This document shows positions 56,236-64,000 of a stretch of DNA of 64,000 nt, piece after piece. The stretch is from Dokdonia sp. GTDB lineage: Bacteria; Bacteroidota; Bacteroidia; Flavobacteriales; Flavobacteriaceae. The translations under genes were made by a program, and so were the position numbers. A model generated the notes under the pieces. The model was not told where the DNA came from, did not search any database, and was given only the letters and a program-made list of their open reading frames with translations. Positions within the stretch are counted from its first letter, which is position 1. Every line of letters begins with the position of its first letter. The DNA lies in assembly GCA_020630915.1 (NCBI GenBank), contig JAHDIF010000005.1, positions 142,032 to 206,031 of the forward strand. The letters are read 5' to 3'.

Positions 56236-56913
56236 TTATTCTTTGTATAAGGTCGGTCCCTCAATCCCTTTTTCTTTATAGAACTCTTGGTTCATATAAT
56301 AGTGGGATTGGGACATATCATTAAGATAGTCTTCTAAGGGTTCCATTCCTAAGGCAGCGCGGCGTTTATTTACGTTTGCGCTATCTGCTAGGTTTTTAGG
56401 AAATGCCTGGGCTTTCTCAAAGTTATAATCTACCTGAGTGCCATATACTTGTGGTTTTCCTGTGTTAAGGTGTACGCGATCTACCAGTAAACCATAATTG
56501 CTTGGGATGGCATTGTCATTCTCAACTGCAATTTTCATTTTGGCCAACACCTCTTGCTGAAAGACAGGGTTATGGTCACTATGCTGTACCATCAACCAGA
56601 AATTTTGTGAGCCTTCTTCTCCAGCAAGATCAAAGCCTACAAAACCGTGTGTGTCAAAAATTTCTTTTAGTCGTTTTTGGTGCGTTGTAAAGACACTGTC
56701 TTTAAATGCTTGCCATTCTTCTGGAGAAAGTTGGGTATATGCTCCTTGTGGGATATAGGCAGCTATTTGATCGATCTCCGCCATTTGTTCTAGCTCATCT
56801 GCTAGGGGTTGGTTAAAGGTTGTTTTTTGGGTGGGTTCTTTGATTTCTTGTGGCTTCTCTTTGCAGCCTAGGAGGAGGAGGGAGATGAGGAGAGTTTTGT
56901 AGAGGGTGTTCAT
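56236..56913 (-). CDS. DUF6624-type lipoprotein
   Basis: A lipobox (LLLLGC, Cys17) is followed by a 205-residue domain. The core HGFVGFDLAGEEGSQNFWLMVQHSDHNPVFQQEVLAKM, with VQHSDHNP, matches the DUF6624 pattern as I remember it, and the later RVHLNTGKPQVYGTQVDYN (a conserved YGTQ turn) supports this. The activity is unknown. It should be anchored in an envelope membrane. It is on the minus strand with the two genes that follow, but gaps of 47 and 62 bp leave operon membership open. Confidence 0.75.
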   Translation of the reverse strand: MNTLYKTLLISLLLLGCKEKPQEIKEPTQKTTFNQPLADELEQMAEIDQIAAYIPQGAYTQLSPEEWQAFKDSVFTTHQKRLKEIFDTHGFVGFDLAGEEGSQNFWLMVQHSDHNPVFQQEVLAKMKIAVENDNAIPSNYGLLVDRVHLNTGKPQVYGTQVDYNFEKAQAFPKNLADSANVNKRRAALGMEPLEDYLNDMSQSHYYMNQEFYKEKGIEGPTLYKE

Positions 56914-56975
56914 AGGTAGGTTCTTTAATGACTAGAGAACGAGCAATCCGTAATACCTTTTTCTGAGTAAATGTC

Positions 56976-57818
56976 TTATATGTCTTTGTCTATTACTATT
57001 ATCATTAACCCTTCTAATGTATAGCGTCTGTAAAACTTCATAAAAGCCATAAAAGATAAATAAGATAAACCACCAAGAGTTAATAAAATTAAAATATTGA
57101 GATTGGTAAATTCTAAAAAGCAAAAGACTCTAAAGAAAAAGTAAATTGTGAGGAGGTTAAAAATTAAACTCAGTGTTCTCAAAAATCCATACAGAGCTAC
57201 GTAATTACTCATTTTAGCTTGATGGTTTTTACTATTTTCATAGGCGTAATGAGTTATTATACGGTGAAAATCATATCCATTTGCATTACCATCTTCAAAA
57301 TATTCAGTATTATTTAATTTATTAATTCCGATTTTTTCAAGTAAACCATTAATTTTTAAAATAATCATATTTTGCAATAGCTCATCTAACGATTTTTTAT
57401 AGAACCTTTTGAAGCCTAATAATTGTCCAAAAATCCAATCGTAGATTACACAGGGCAATAAGAAAATTAACATCGCAATCCTCCAAACGACATCTTTCCA
57501 ATTATTACAACCTAACCAATAACCTTTATGTTCGATATCCAATAAGTATTTTGATGGATAACTATATCGCCAATTTGCATATTTCTCAATAGTAATGGAA
57601 GATGCATAGCTTATTAGATGCCCAAAGGTGTATGAAATGATGATGAAAAAGAATATTCCTTCTAATTCTAAATCCTTGAATTTTACTATGAATTCTGATA
57701 ATTCAAATGAGGCGTTTTCCTTCAAATAATCTATGATTAAGTAAGCATAGATTAGTATAGAGCCAGGGACTAAATACCCTAAAAAATCATACACTGAAAA
57801 TGGATTCTGTTTAATCAT
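56976..57818 (-). CDS. AT-rich multi-spanning membrane protein, unknown function
   Basis: The 280-aa protein has about five hydrophobic segments (10-30, 53-72, 112-132, 218-240, 246-268). It opens NPFSVYDFLGYLVPGSILIYAY, a pattern I associate with scattered accessory membrane proteins annotated as hypothetical, and carries a polar loop with ITHYAYENSKNHQAKMSNYVALYGFLRTLS before the last pair. The ATG at 57818 is chosen over a start at 57878, because the PFSVYDFLGY motif normally sits near the N-terminus. Base composition is visibly more AT-rich than the neighbours, which suggests transfer. It pairs with the gene at 57908. No function is assigned. Confidence 0.65.
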   Translation of the reverse strand: MIKQNPFSVYDFLGYLVPGSILIYAYLIIDYLKENASFELSEFIVKFKDLELEGIFFFIIISYTFGHLISYASSITIEKYANWRYSYPSKYLLDIEHKGYWLGCNNWKDVVWRIAMLIFLLPCVIYDWIFGQLLGFKRFYKKSLDELLQNMIILKINGLLEKIGINKLNNTEYFEDGNANGYDFHRIITHYAYENSKNHQAKMSNYVALYGFLRTLSLIFNLLTIYFFFRVFCFLEFTNLNILILLTLGGLSYLSFMAFMKFYRRYTLEGLMIIVIDKDI

Positions 57819-57907
57819 TTTATATTTATAATTTCGATTATTATCAGTTGAGGGGTTTAAATTGACATACAAGTGCAAACTTAAAATCTAAGAGATATAG
57901 TTAATTT

Positions 57908-58948
57908 TTATTCTTCATCGTCTTGAAAGTCAGAATATGAATATGTTTCTCCTTTATAAAAGGGTGTCAAATAATCTTTAGGTTGCTTATAAAACTTTTT
58001 AAATATATCATCACTTAGTTCTGAAACTTCATAGATATATGGTTCGTCGGGATTATAATCTTTAATTATAGAATGTTGAAGTTTCCATTCGTAACTAAGG
58101 CCTTGGTAGCGGTTAAACTCTTCTTTGTTTATATTATCTAATTTCTTCTCTTTTAGAGCCTTCTGATATGCATTATTTATTTTGTCAACTCCGAGTAATA
58201 CACTTTCTAAATCATTAATGAAGTTACTGGTTTGTACTTGCATTAAACCAAGAGAGTGTTTTTTATTTGTTAATCTAAAGCTTATATTTTCAACTATTCT
58301 AGCTGCCCTTGGTCTATTGAAATCTTCGTAAATAATTATACCATAAATTATTGATTTAAGTTTTTCATTTTGAACCTTTTCATCTATAATCCTACCGTAT
58401 TTACTTTGGAAATGTTCAAATCTACTAGCTAAATAGTTTTGTTTTCGCTTTATAGTTTTATCTGGAGAGACTCTAATTTGGTTAAGAGTATGAAATAGAA
58501 ATATCAATATAATTATCCATAATTCATTTGAAACTGTTTCAAAATCAGGAAGAATGTTTGCTTTTTTATAAATAATTTCAGTGTAAGCATAGTAGGAAAT
58601 TGAAATTATGGATATCCAATAAAGTATCTGACGATACCAATTCATTAGACGTCCACGATTCGTAATTAGATTAAAACTTAGCCTAAAGAGCACGTAGTAT
58701 ATAGAAATAAAATAAACATTGTTTACAAATTTGTCTAAACCTATTTTATAAAGAAAGGCGGACACAATAAAAAGATAAACAATTGGACTAATTATTCTGA
58801 AAAGAAAGTTAAATGCCGGAGATTCTTCAACTTTCAAGAACATCGAAATCTGCATATATCCAACTGAATATGAATGTCTCCCTATCCAATTGATAATGAA
58901 AAACAAAAATATCCCTAAGATTAAGTGTAAAATGTGAACCTCAATCAT
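57908..58948 (-). CDS. AT-rich membrane protein with a lysozyme/transglycosylase-like motif
   Basis: The 346-aa protein has about five hydrophobic segments (5-22, 47-66, 77-94, 106-125, 142-157), then a soluble C-terminal domain. Around residues 205-240 a motif resembles the catalytic region of lytic transglycosylases: YEDFNRPRAARIVE (Glu208), followed about 25 residues later by SLGLMQV (234-238). By the positive-inside rule (NRGRLMNWYR, RVSPDKTIKRKQ) the domain would face the cytoplasm, which is odd for a peptidoglycan enzyme. The acidic C-terminus ends in SDFQDDEE. It lies 89 bp upstream of the 280-aa membrane gene on the same strand, and both are AT-rich. A defence or immunity-type system is one speculative reading. 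Confidence 0.6.
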   Translation of the reverse strand: MIEVHILHLILGIFLFFIINWIGRHSYSVGYMQISMFLKVEESPAFNFLFRIISPIVYLFIVSAFLYKIGLDKFVNNVYFISIYYVLFRLSFNLITNRGRLMNWYRQILYWISIISISYYAYTEIIYKKANILPDFETVSNELWIIILIFLFHTLNQIRVSPDKTIKRKQNYLASRFEHFQSKYGRIIDEKVQNEKLKSIIYGIIIYEDFNRPRAARIVENISFRLTNKKHSLGLMQVQTSNFINDLESVLLGVDKINNAYQKALKEKKLDNINKEEFNRYQGLSYEWKLQHSIIKDYNPDEPYIYEVSELSDDIFKKFYKQPKDYLTPFYKGETYSYSDFQDDEE

Positions 58949-59363
58949 CTGTTTTAATTATAATCTTACAGCTTGGCAATTTGCAATGCAAAAAATCAGT
59001 TAGAAGACTCTTTTCTTAATATAATAACTATCTAAAAGTAAGGTAATTATATTCAATGTAAAAATAGCTTTAAGTTTCGCCAGAAGTTTGTGGATTTCCG
59101 TAAAATGATTAACGTACACGGTAATAAACCCAACATACTAAGTACTTTGTCGCGAACAGGCATTAGTTCTATAAATGAGACTAGAAAAGAATACAGTTTT
59201 TCCTTTTTTGTGCTCCGCACTTTACAAAAAAGCAAAAACAACCAGCCAGTGCTTCAATAATTACCTTGTATTGAATTTAGTTAGAATTTGATATTCCTAA
59301 ACAGCCTAATACCTAATACCAAATACCTCATCCCTAATACTTAATACCTAATACCACACACCT
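58949..59363. other. 415-bp intergenic stretch, no gene recognised
   Basis: It lies between the AT-rich membrane gene and the 3' end of the M14 peptidase gene. It holds an 11-bp inverted pair (aaggtaattat at 59040, ataattacctt at 59257), an imperfect hairpin around 59203-59232 (cttttttgtgc / gcac-tttac-aaaaaag), and a degenerate tandem repeat of TAATACC at about 59301-59358. A minus-strand frame of 62 codons (59053-59241) is not supported by any family. Confidence 0.5.
59301..59358. repeat. Degenerate tandem heptamer (TAATACC-like)
   Basis: Successive units cctaat-acctaatacc-aaatacc-tcatccc-taatact-taatacc-taatacc are visible just beyond the M14 peptidase stop. Confidence 0.65.
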
Positions 59364-61856
59364 CTATATCCTAAACTTATTATTATTCGTAAAGAACACG
59401 GCGTTTGCCATAAAGAGTTTTCCGCCGTGCCAGAAGGCTCTAAAAAGAGGATCGTCTGCCATATAGATAATGCTACCACGTCCCATACGTTCTTCACCAA
59501 AAATGAGGGACTTTGGTAAGTTGCTTTTGGCTTTATCACCAGCAAATCCTGAGACATTCGTTACCTCGTCATCCATATAGACTACATTAAAACCATTCTT
59601 TAAATAGCCGTAGGAGCTACTTCCTAGTTTTAAACTGTAATAGGTGTCTCCATATCCAAAAGCAAGTGGATGGGTTGGATCTACTTTGGTTTTAAAGATA
59701 CTTCCCGTAATAAAGTTTTCTACGCTCTGGTTTTCGCGTTCAGCGTAGGGAGTAAGGTTTTCTTTTGTGTCGTTCTCGTCTGTGTCGCTTTTGTTGGTAT
59801 TTCGCTGTAAGCTAAACCCATCTTTGCCTGCAAATGCATTGAGCGCACTGCTTATCGCAATCACCTTACCGCCGCCGCGCACAAAATCCTTCACCTTGTC
59901 CATAGCACCACCATTAAGGGTCCCACCATACCATCCGCTAGGCATCACGATAATATCAAATTGCTCTAGGTTTGCATTGCCTATATTTTCGGCTTCTACA
60001 GAAGTTACGGGATACTGCAAGGTTTGCTCAAAATAATACCAGGTAGCTCCATAACTTAAGGAAGAGGTGCCATCTCCTTTAAGCAGGGCGATTTTAGGAG
60101 GGTTTACGAGTTTAATTTCTGGAGAGCCAAAGTCTGGACCCGACGTAGAGTAGGTCGTATTAGTCGCCATTACTTCTCTGTTGTGTTCTTTGGCTAAGCG
60201 CGATACGGTCTCTCCAAAGTTGGCATTAGTTCTATTATCACTCTTGGTCATAATAAGCGAACCTCTATCAAAAGACTGCCCGTTATTTACCAGAGGTTTT
60301 TCTGTAAAACGCACTTTAATACCTGCTTTAAGTAAGGCGGCGAGAAACTGGGCGTCTTGCATACTATCCCAAGCACTCACATAGGCCGCTGCGCTAGTAT
60401 TACTCACGCTAGCCACATTCGTAAAGGGAGAAGTACTACTTCCAGAAACCAGCGAACTGCTAGCGACGGCATCTAGTCCATATGCGTGTGGCAGACTCCA
60501 CGCGGTGATATCGTAGGTAAGTGGTGTGCTTAGTTTAGCATCGGGTTCAAAAAGTACTTTTACCATTTTACCCTTAGGTTGGTTGGTACTTACCACCATC
60601 GCGAGGTCGTAGCTCATACTGCCTTGCCCGTTGGTGCCGTAATGATAGCCGCTGGCTTTTCCATTGCGGGCAAAACTATAGTGTATCTCGTGACGATCTA
60701 GCATTTTTGCTAATTCATTCATATTGTCTTCGTTGCCAGAAAGCACATAACTCTTGTATTTAAAATTCCCATTCTTAAAATAACTCGCAAAATTACTGTT
60801 GAGTTTCCCAGCATTTTTAGAAGATATTTCTACGGTAGAGAGTCCTGTGGTGTGGTGGTGTGCCACACGATCCTTTAAGGTGAGTTCATAGCCTTCGTCT
60901 GTGTTAATACCTAATCCTGCGCGTCCGTGACCCGCTTGCTCATAGGTCATCCCAATAGATCCCATAAACGTAGGATAGGTGTCTCCATAACTTGGGTATA
61001 GTAGGTCAAAACGTTCTTTGGTAAAAAATAACCATCCTTCCTGGTCAAAATATTTGGCGTGATTTTTTCCTATCTGATCTTGAAAATCACGTTGCCAGTC
61101 ACTTATTACTTCGTGATAAGGCTCTGCTGCTGGTGCAAAATAATACGGTTCGTTTATACCCTGCTCGTGAAAATCTACGTGCACGTGCGGCATCCATTTA
61201 TTATAAATTTTAAGTCTCTGGCGTGTTTCTACCTGTGAGGCCCAAGCCCAATCTCTGTTTAAGTCAAAAAGGTAGTGATTAGGTCGTCCGCCTGGCCACG
61301 GCTCGTTGTGTTCGGCAGCTACTTGTGATGGATCATACGGCGTGCTCGCCACTTGATTAAACCAGTTGGCATACCGATCGCGGCCGTCTGGATTGATACA
61401 CGGGTCTATAATCACCACCGTATTATCTAACCACGCTTGTTTTTTGGTAATGAGTTCATACAGTGTTACCATCGTAGCTTCAGAGCTTGAGGCTTCATTA
61501 CCGTGTACGTTATATGAGAGCCATACGATCGCCTTGTCTGCAGTACCAGAAGCACTATTATTTAATCCTATTTGTGCTAGATTGGCTTTTCGGATGTTTT
61601 CAAGATTACTATGATTTGCTTCAGAAGTTACAACTGCATACGTGAGAGGTCTGCGTTCATTGGTCTTTCCATACTCTTGATATGTCACCAGATCAGAGTT
61701 TTGGGCGACGTGCTCAAAATAGCGCACGATATCTGAGTGTCTGGAAAATTGTGTACCTATCTCATAGCCTAAAAATTCGGCTGGAGATTGTACGGTTTGT
61801 GCTGTAAGGATGGTGCTAATAAAAAGACCTACGAAAAGCGTAATTTTTTGAATCAT
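59364..61856 (-). CDS. Secreted M14-family zinc carboxypeptidase with a C-terminal GATase-like domain
   Basis: The 830-aa protein has a signal peptide (about 1-20, ending LTAQ) and the M14 domain with the zinc ligands His118 and Glu121 in NVHGNEASSSEAT and a later His in HVDFHEQGINEPYYF. Asn/Arg-type substrate residues lie in INPDGRDRYANW. The second half (about 480-830) includes KIALLKGDGTSSLSYGATWYYFEQ and IIVMPSGWYGGTLNGGAMDKVKDFVRGGGKVIAISS, resembling the class I glutamine-amidotransferase-like domain fused to some flavobacterial M14 proteins. No T9SS sorting domain is visible at the C-terminus, so it is probably periplasmic. Confidence 0.9.
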   Translation of the reverse strand: MIQKITLFVGLFISTILTAQTVQSPAEFLGYEIGTQFSRHSDIVRYFEHVAQNSDLVTYQEYGKTNERRPLTYAVVTSEANHSNLENIRKANLAQIGLNNSASGTADKAIVWLSYNVHGNEASSSEATMVTLYELITKKQAWLDNTVVIIDPCINPDGRDRYANWFNQVASTPYDPSQVAAEHNEPWPGGRPNHYLFDLNRDWAWASQVETRQRLKIYNKWMPHVHVDFHEQGINEPYYFAPAAEPYHEVISDWQRDFQDQIGKNHAKYFDQEGWLFFTKERFDLLYPSYGDTYPTFMGSIGMTYEQAGHGRAGLGINTDEGYELTLKDRVAHHHTTGLSTVEISSKNAGKLNSNFASYFKNGNFKYKSYVLSGNEDNMNELAKMLDRHEIHYSFARNGKASGYHYGTNGQGSMSYDLAMVVSTNQPKGKMVKVLFEPDAKLSTPLTYDITAWSLPHAYGLDAVASSSLVSGSSTSPFTNVASVSNTSAAAYVSAWDSMQDAQFLAALLKAGIKVRFTEKPLVNNGQSFDRGSLIMTKSDNRTNANFGETVSRLAKEHNREVMATNTTYSTSGPDFGSPEIKLVNPPKIALLKGDGTSSLSYGATWYYFEQTLQYPVTSVEAENIGNANLEQFDIIVMPSGWYGGTLNGGAMDKVKDFVRGGGKVIAISSALNAFAGKDGFSLQRNTNKSDTDENDTKENLTPYAERENQSVENFITGSIFKTKVDPTHPLAFGYGDTYYSLKLGSSSYGYLKNGFNVVYMDDEVTNVSGFAGDKAKSNLPKSLIFGEERMGRGSIIYMADDPLFRAFWHGGKLFMANAVFFTNNNKFRI

Positions 61857-61998
61857 TGGTTGTTTTTTTGACTAGCCTTAAAACTACTAAAAACAACTGT
61901 AAATCATTTGTTATGGCTAGATTTTAATATTCCTTTATGATTGTGAGAAATTACAATTGCACGTTTTCAATTATATTTACCTAATCAAAACCAATTGG

Positions 61999-63594
61999 AT
62001 GCCATCAGAATGTATTTCGTACCGTGACACAGGGTATTTCTCATCTCTTATTTGCGATTATCTAGATCAAAAAGAAGCACTCACCCCTTTTTATAACAGG
62101 TTTCCGTCACTGGATAATTTTGAAGCCCAACTGGAAGAGAAGAGTACTACATTTTCACAAGAGAATAGAAACACACTTTCTCAGGCATTAACCAAGCAGT
62201 ACGCACACATAACCCCTTCTGATGCGACACTAGCAAATATTGAGAGTCTTAAAGACGCACACACTTTTACGATTACCACGGGACATCAACTCAATTTATT
62301 TACAGGGCCTTTATATTTTCTGTATAAGATTATACATACGATTACGCTTTCGCGAAAGCTAAAAGAGCAACACCCCAATCATCACTTCGTACCTGTCTAT
62401 TGGATGGCCACCGAAGATCACGACTTTGACGAGATCAATTTTTTTAGATTTAAAGGTCAGAAAGTTCAATGGAATCGTGAAGCCAGCGGTCCCGTGGGAG
62501 AGTTAGATACCAATGGCCTCTCCAACGTGCTCGCATTATTCAAAACCCAATTAGGATCTTCTCGAAATGCGCAGTACCTCGCAACACTATTTGAAAATGC
62601 ATATCTCAAACACGATACCTTAACCCAAGCGACGCGCTACCTGGCAAACGAACTTTTTGCTCAGTATGGCCTCGTTATCGTAGATGGAAATGATGCGTCA
62701 CTTAAGAAAGAGTTTGCGCCCTATGTAAAGCGTGAATTATTGGAGCAAGTATCGCACAAAAACGTGACTGAACAAACCGAGAAGCTTGTGGAAGCTGGGT
62801 ATAAAGAGCAAGTGCACCCTAGAGAGATCAACCTGTTTTACATAAAGAAGGGATTGCGGGAACGCATTGTGCAAGAAGGAGCAGAGTATGTGGTGAATGA
62901 TACGGAAATACGTTTTAGCCAAAGTGAAATATTAAGCGAACTCGACACGCATCCCGAGCGATTTTCACCCAATGCCTTATTGCGACCGTTATTTCAAGAG
63001 GCTATTCTACCGAATCTATGTTATATAGGTGGTGGAGGAGAGTTGGCCTATTGGTTTCAGCTACGTACTTATTTTGAAGAAGTGGGCGTGCCGTTTCCTA
63101 TGTTATTACTTCGTAACTCTGCAATGTTACGCACCACCAAGCAAGCTCAAAAAGCCGAAAATTTAGGAGTAACCACCCAACAATTGTTTGCCAAACAAAA
63201 CGAATTGGTGAATCAGAAAATACGTAGCATCTCCAATATTACTATTGATTTTTCTGAGCAACGTGCCTTTCTCAAAGAACAGTTTAAAGCGATGCATCTC
63301 CTCGCTCAAGAAACCGATGCTTCTTTTGAAGGTGCTGTAAAAGCCCAAGAAGTAAAGCAGTTAAAAGGTCTAGATAATCTAGAAAGCAGGCTGCTACGAG
63401 CACAAAAGTATAAACTCAAAGATCACGTACAGCGTTTGGTGGATTTGCAAAACGAGAGTTTCCCCTTGTACAGCCTCCAAGAACGAAATACAAATTTCGC
63501 CGAGTTTTACTTAGAGTTTGGTAAAGATTTAATTCCCACTATTTTAGAATCTCTCGATCCAGAGAATGATAGGTTTACGGTGATTACTATGTGA
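61999..63594 (+). CDS. bshC: Bacillithiol biosynthesis cysteine-adding enzyme BshC
   Basis: It adds cysteine to glucosaminyl-malate in the last step of bacillithiol synthesis. The 531-aa protein has the family segments GHQLNLFTGPLYFLYKIIHTI, HHFVPVYWMATEDHDFDEINFFRF, SPNALLRPLFQEAILPNLCYIGGGGELAYWFQL and the C-terminal coiled region ending PLYSLQERNTNFAEFY. The ATG at 61999 (MPSECISYRDTGYFSS) is used over an upstream TTG at 61957. The dispersed palindrome encodes T-L-S-R-K in ITLSRKLKEQ, in place of a variable helix segment. bshA and bshB are not in the window. Confidence 0.94.
   Translation: MPSECISYRDTGYFSSLICDYLDQKEALTPFYNRFPSLDNFEAQLEEKSTTFSQENRNTLSQALTKQYAHITPSDATLANIESLKDAHTFTITTGHQLNLFTGPLYFLYKIIHTITLSRKLKEQHPNHHFVPVYWMATEDHDFDEINFFRFKGQKVQWNREASGPVGELDTNGLSNVLALFKTQLGSSRNAQYLATLFENAYLKHDTLTQATRYLANELFAQYGLVIVDGNDASLKKEFAPYVKRELLEQVSHKNVTEQTEKLVEAGYKEQVHPREINLFYIKKGLRERIVQEGAEYVVNDTEIRFSQSEILSELDTHPERFSPNALLRPLFQEAILPNLCYIGGGGELAYWFQLRTYFEEVGVPFPMLLLRNSAMLRTTKQAQKAENLGVTTQQLFAKQNELVNQKIRSISNITIDFSEQRAFLKEQFKAMHLLAQETDASFEGAVKAQEVKQLKGLDNLESRLLRAQKYKLKDHVQRLVDLQNESFPLYSLQERNTNFAEFYLEFGKDLIPTILESLDPENDRFTVITM
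62346..62359. repeat. Dispersed palindrome copy 16 (14 bp core)
   Basis: gctttcgcgaaagc lies inside bshC and is read as L-S-R-K. Confidence 0.95.
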
Positions 63595-64000
63595 TAAAGG
63601 GATATAGGTAGATTGGTATATCAGTATATTGGTAAAGTACTTCCAGCTTTTAGTCGATTCTAGGTAGTTGGCAGTTTTTAGTTAATAGTTTCAAGCTTCC
63701 CACTTCTAGTCCTTAACCCTCAACCTTGTGTTGTTATTCGTTATTTGTACTTCCTACGTTTCCAATCAAAAATCGTTGATCTCCAATCTGATCTTACTTC
63801 GTACCTCGTACTTCTTTTTACCCATAAATAAAAGACCCTCACATCCCTGCAAGAGTCTTTCCTATATCAATCAGATTTCAGAAATTTCGGTATTCGGTAT
63901 TCTCAATCCTGAGTATTATTAATCTTGATTCTTGCCTCCTGATTTGTGATTCCACTTCGAACCTCGTACTTCTACCTTCGTCGTTTCTGTTATCGTTTCA
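63595..64000. other. 406-bp low-complexity intergenic tail, no gene recognised
   Basis: No protein gene is supported. A 19-of-20-bp direct repeat (acttcgtacctcgtacttct at 63796, with one change at 63954) lies in it, and it opens with ggtagattggtatatcagta-type text also seen around 54781-54835. A weak foldback (aaagaccctc / aagagtcttt, about 63829-63860) reads on the minus strand like a terminator of a gene beyond the window. Confidence 0.5.

Noticed and set aside
59053..59241. 62-codon minus-strand frame in the intergenic stretch
   Set aside because: No family resemblance, no start signals, and it contains the imperfect hairpin.

Overview
The window looks like chromosomal DNA of a marine member of the Flavobacteriaceae (Bacteroidota). 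The evidence is an S8 peptidase with a type IX secretion (T9SS) sorting domain, a GLPGLI protein paired with an outer-membrane receptor, a one-piece SecDF, a bacillithiol enzyme (BshC), low G+C, promoter-like TAnnTTTG boxes with almost no Shine-Dalgarno signals, and many TTG or ATG starts directly behind stop codons. The dispersed palindrome described below reminds me of Dokdonia/Krokinobacter genomes, but I could not check the genus.

Layout. 1-9.2 kb: the end of a methyltransferase gene, msrA, a coiled-coil protein with a degenerate zinc ribbon, a NIF3 protein, lpxK, a TPR-hybrid histidine kinase, gapA, lipA and birA. 9.3-14.1 kb: a + strand operon rsfS-ftsH-LUD-cdsA-psd-acyl-CoA-binding protein, linking ribosome silencing, membrane proteolysis and phospholipid synthesis. 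14.1-19.7 kb: valS, a DUF1573 protein, an aminotransferase and murB. 19.8-24.9 kb: a FAS1 protein, two ECF sigma factors (one with its anti-sigma), a small membrane protein, a glycosyltransferase and a highly divergent Nramp-like transporter. 25.0-30.8 kb: tgt-lptF/G-eamA, accA, dnaB. 30.9-43.1 kb: two secreted proteins, a DUF2911 protein, asnB, gyrB, a small unknown, mdh and the large T9SS subtilase. 43.3-49.7 kb: a small exported unknown, secDF, ftsY and rimO. 49.8-54.8 kb: a CDCC lipoprotein, a GLPGLI protein and an outer-membrane receptor, bracketed by two families of short hairpin repeats. 54.9-58.9 kb: five minus-strand accessory genes, ending in two AT-rich membrane proteins of unknown function, one with a lysozyme/transglycosylase-like motif. 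59-64 kb: an M14 peptidase, bshC and a degenerate, repeat-like tail.

The strongest structure not explained by genes is a dispersed perfect palindrome, GCTTTCGCGAAAGC. It occurs 13 times exactly and 3 more times with one mismatch, about once per 4 kb. It lies both between genes and inside coding regions, where it is read in all three frames (AFAKA, FRES, LSRK). A random 64 kb sequence would be expected to hold about 0.0002 copies of a given 14-mer. Other leads are three families whose hallmark ligands are missing (the zinc ribbon, the Tgt zinc site, the Nramp metal site), the AT-rich membrane gene pair, and several small repeat elements. No tRNA, rRNA, CRISPR array, insertion sequence or phage gene was recognised.
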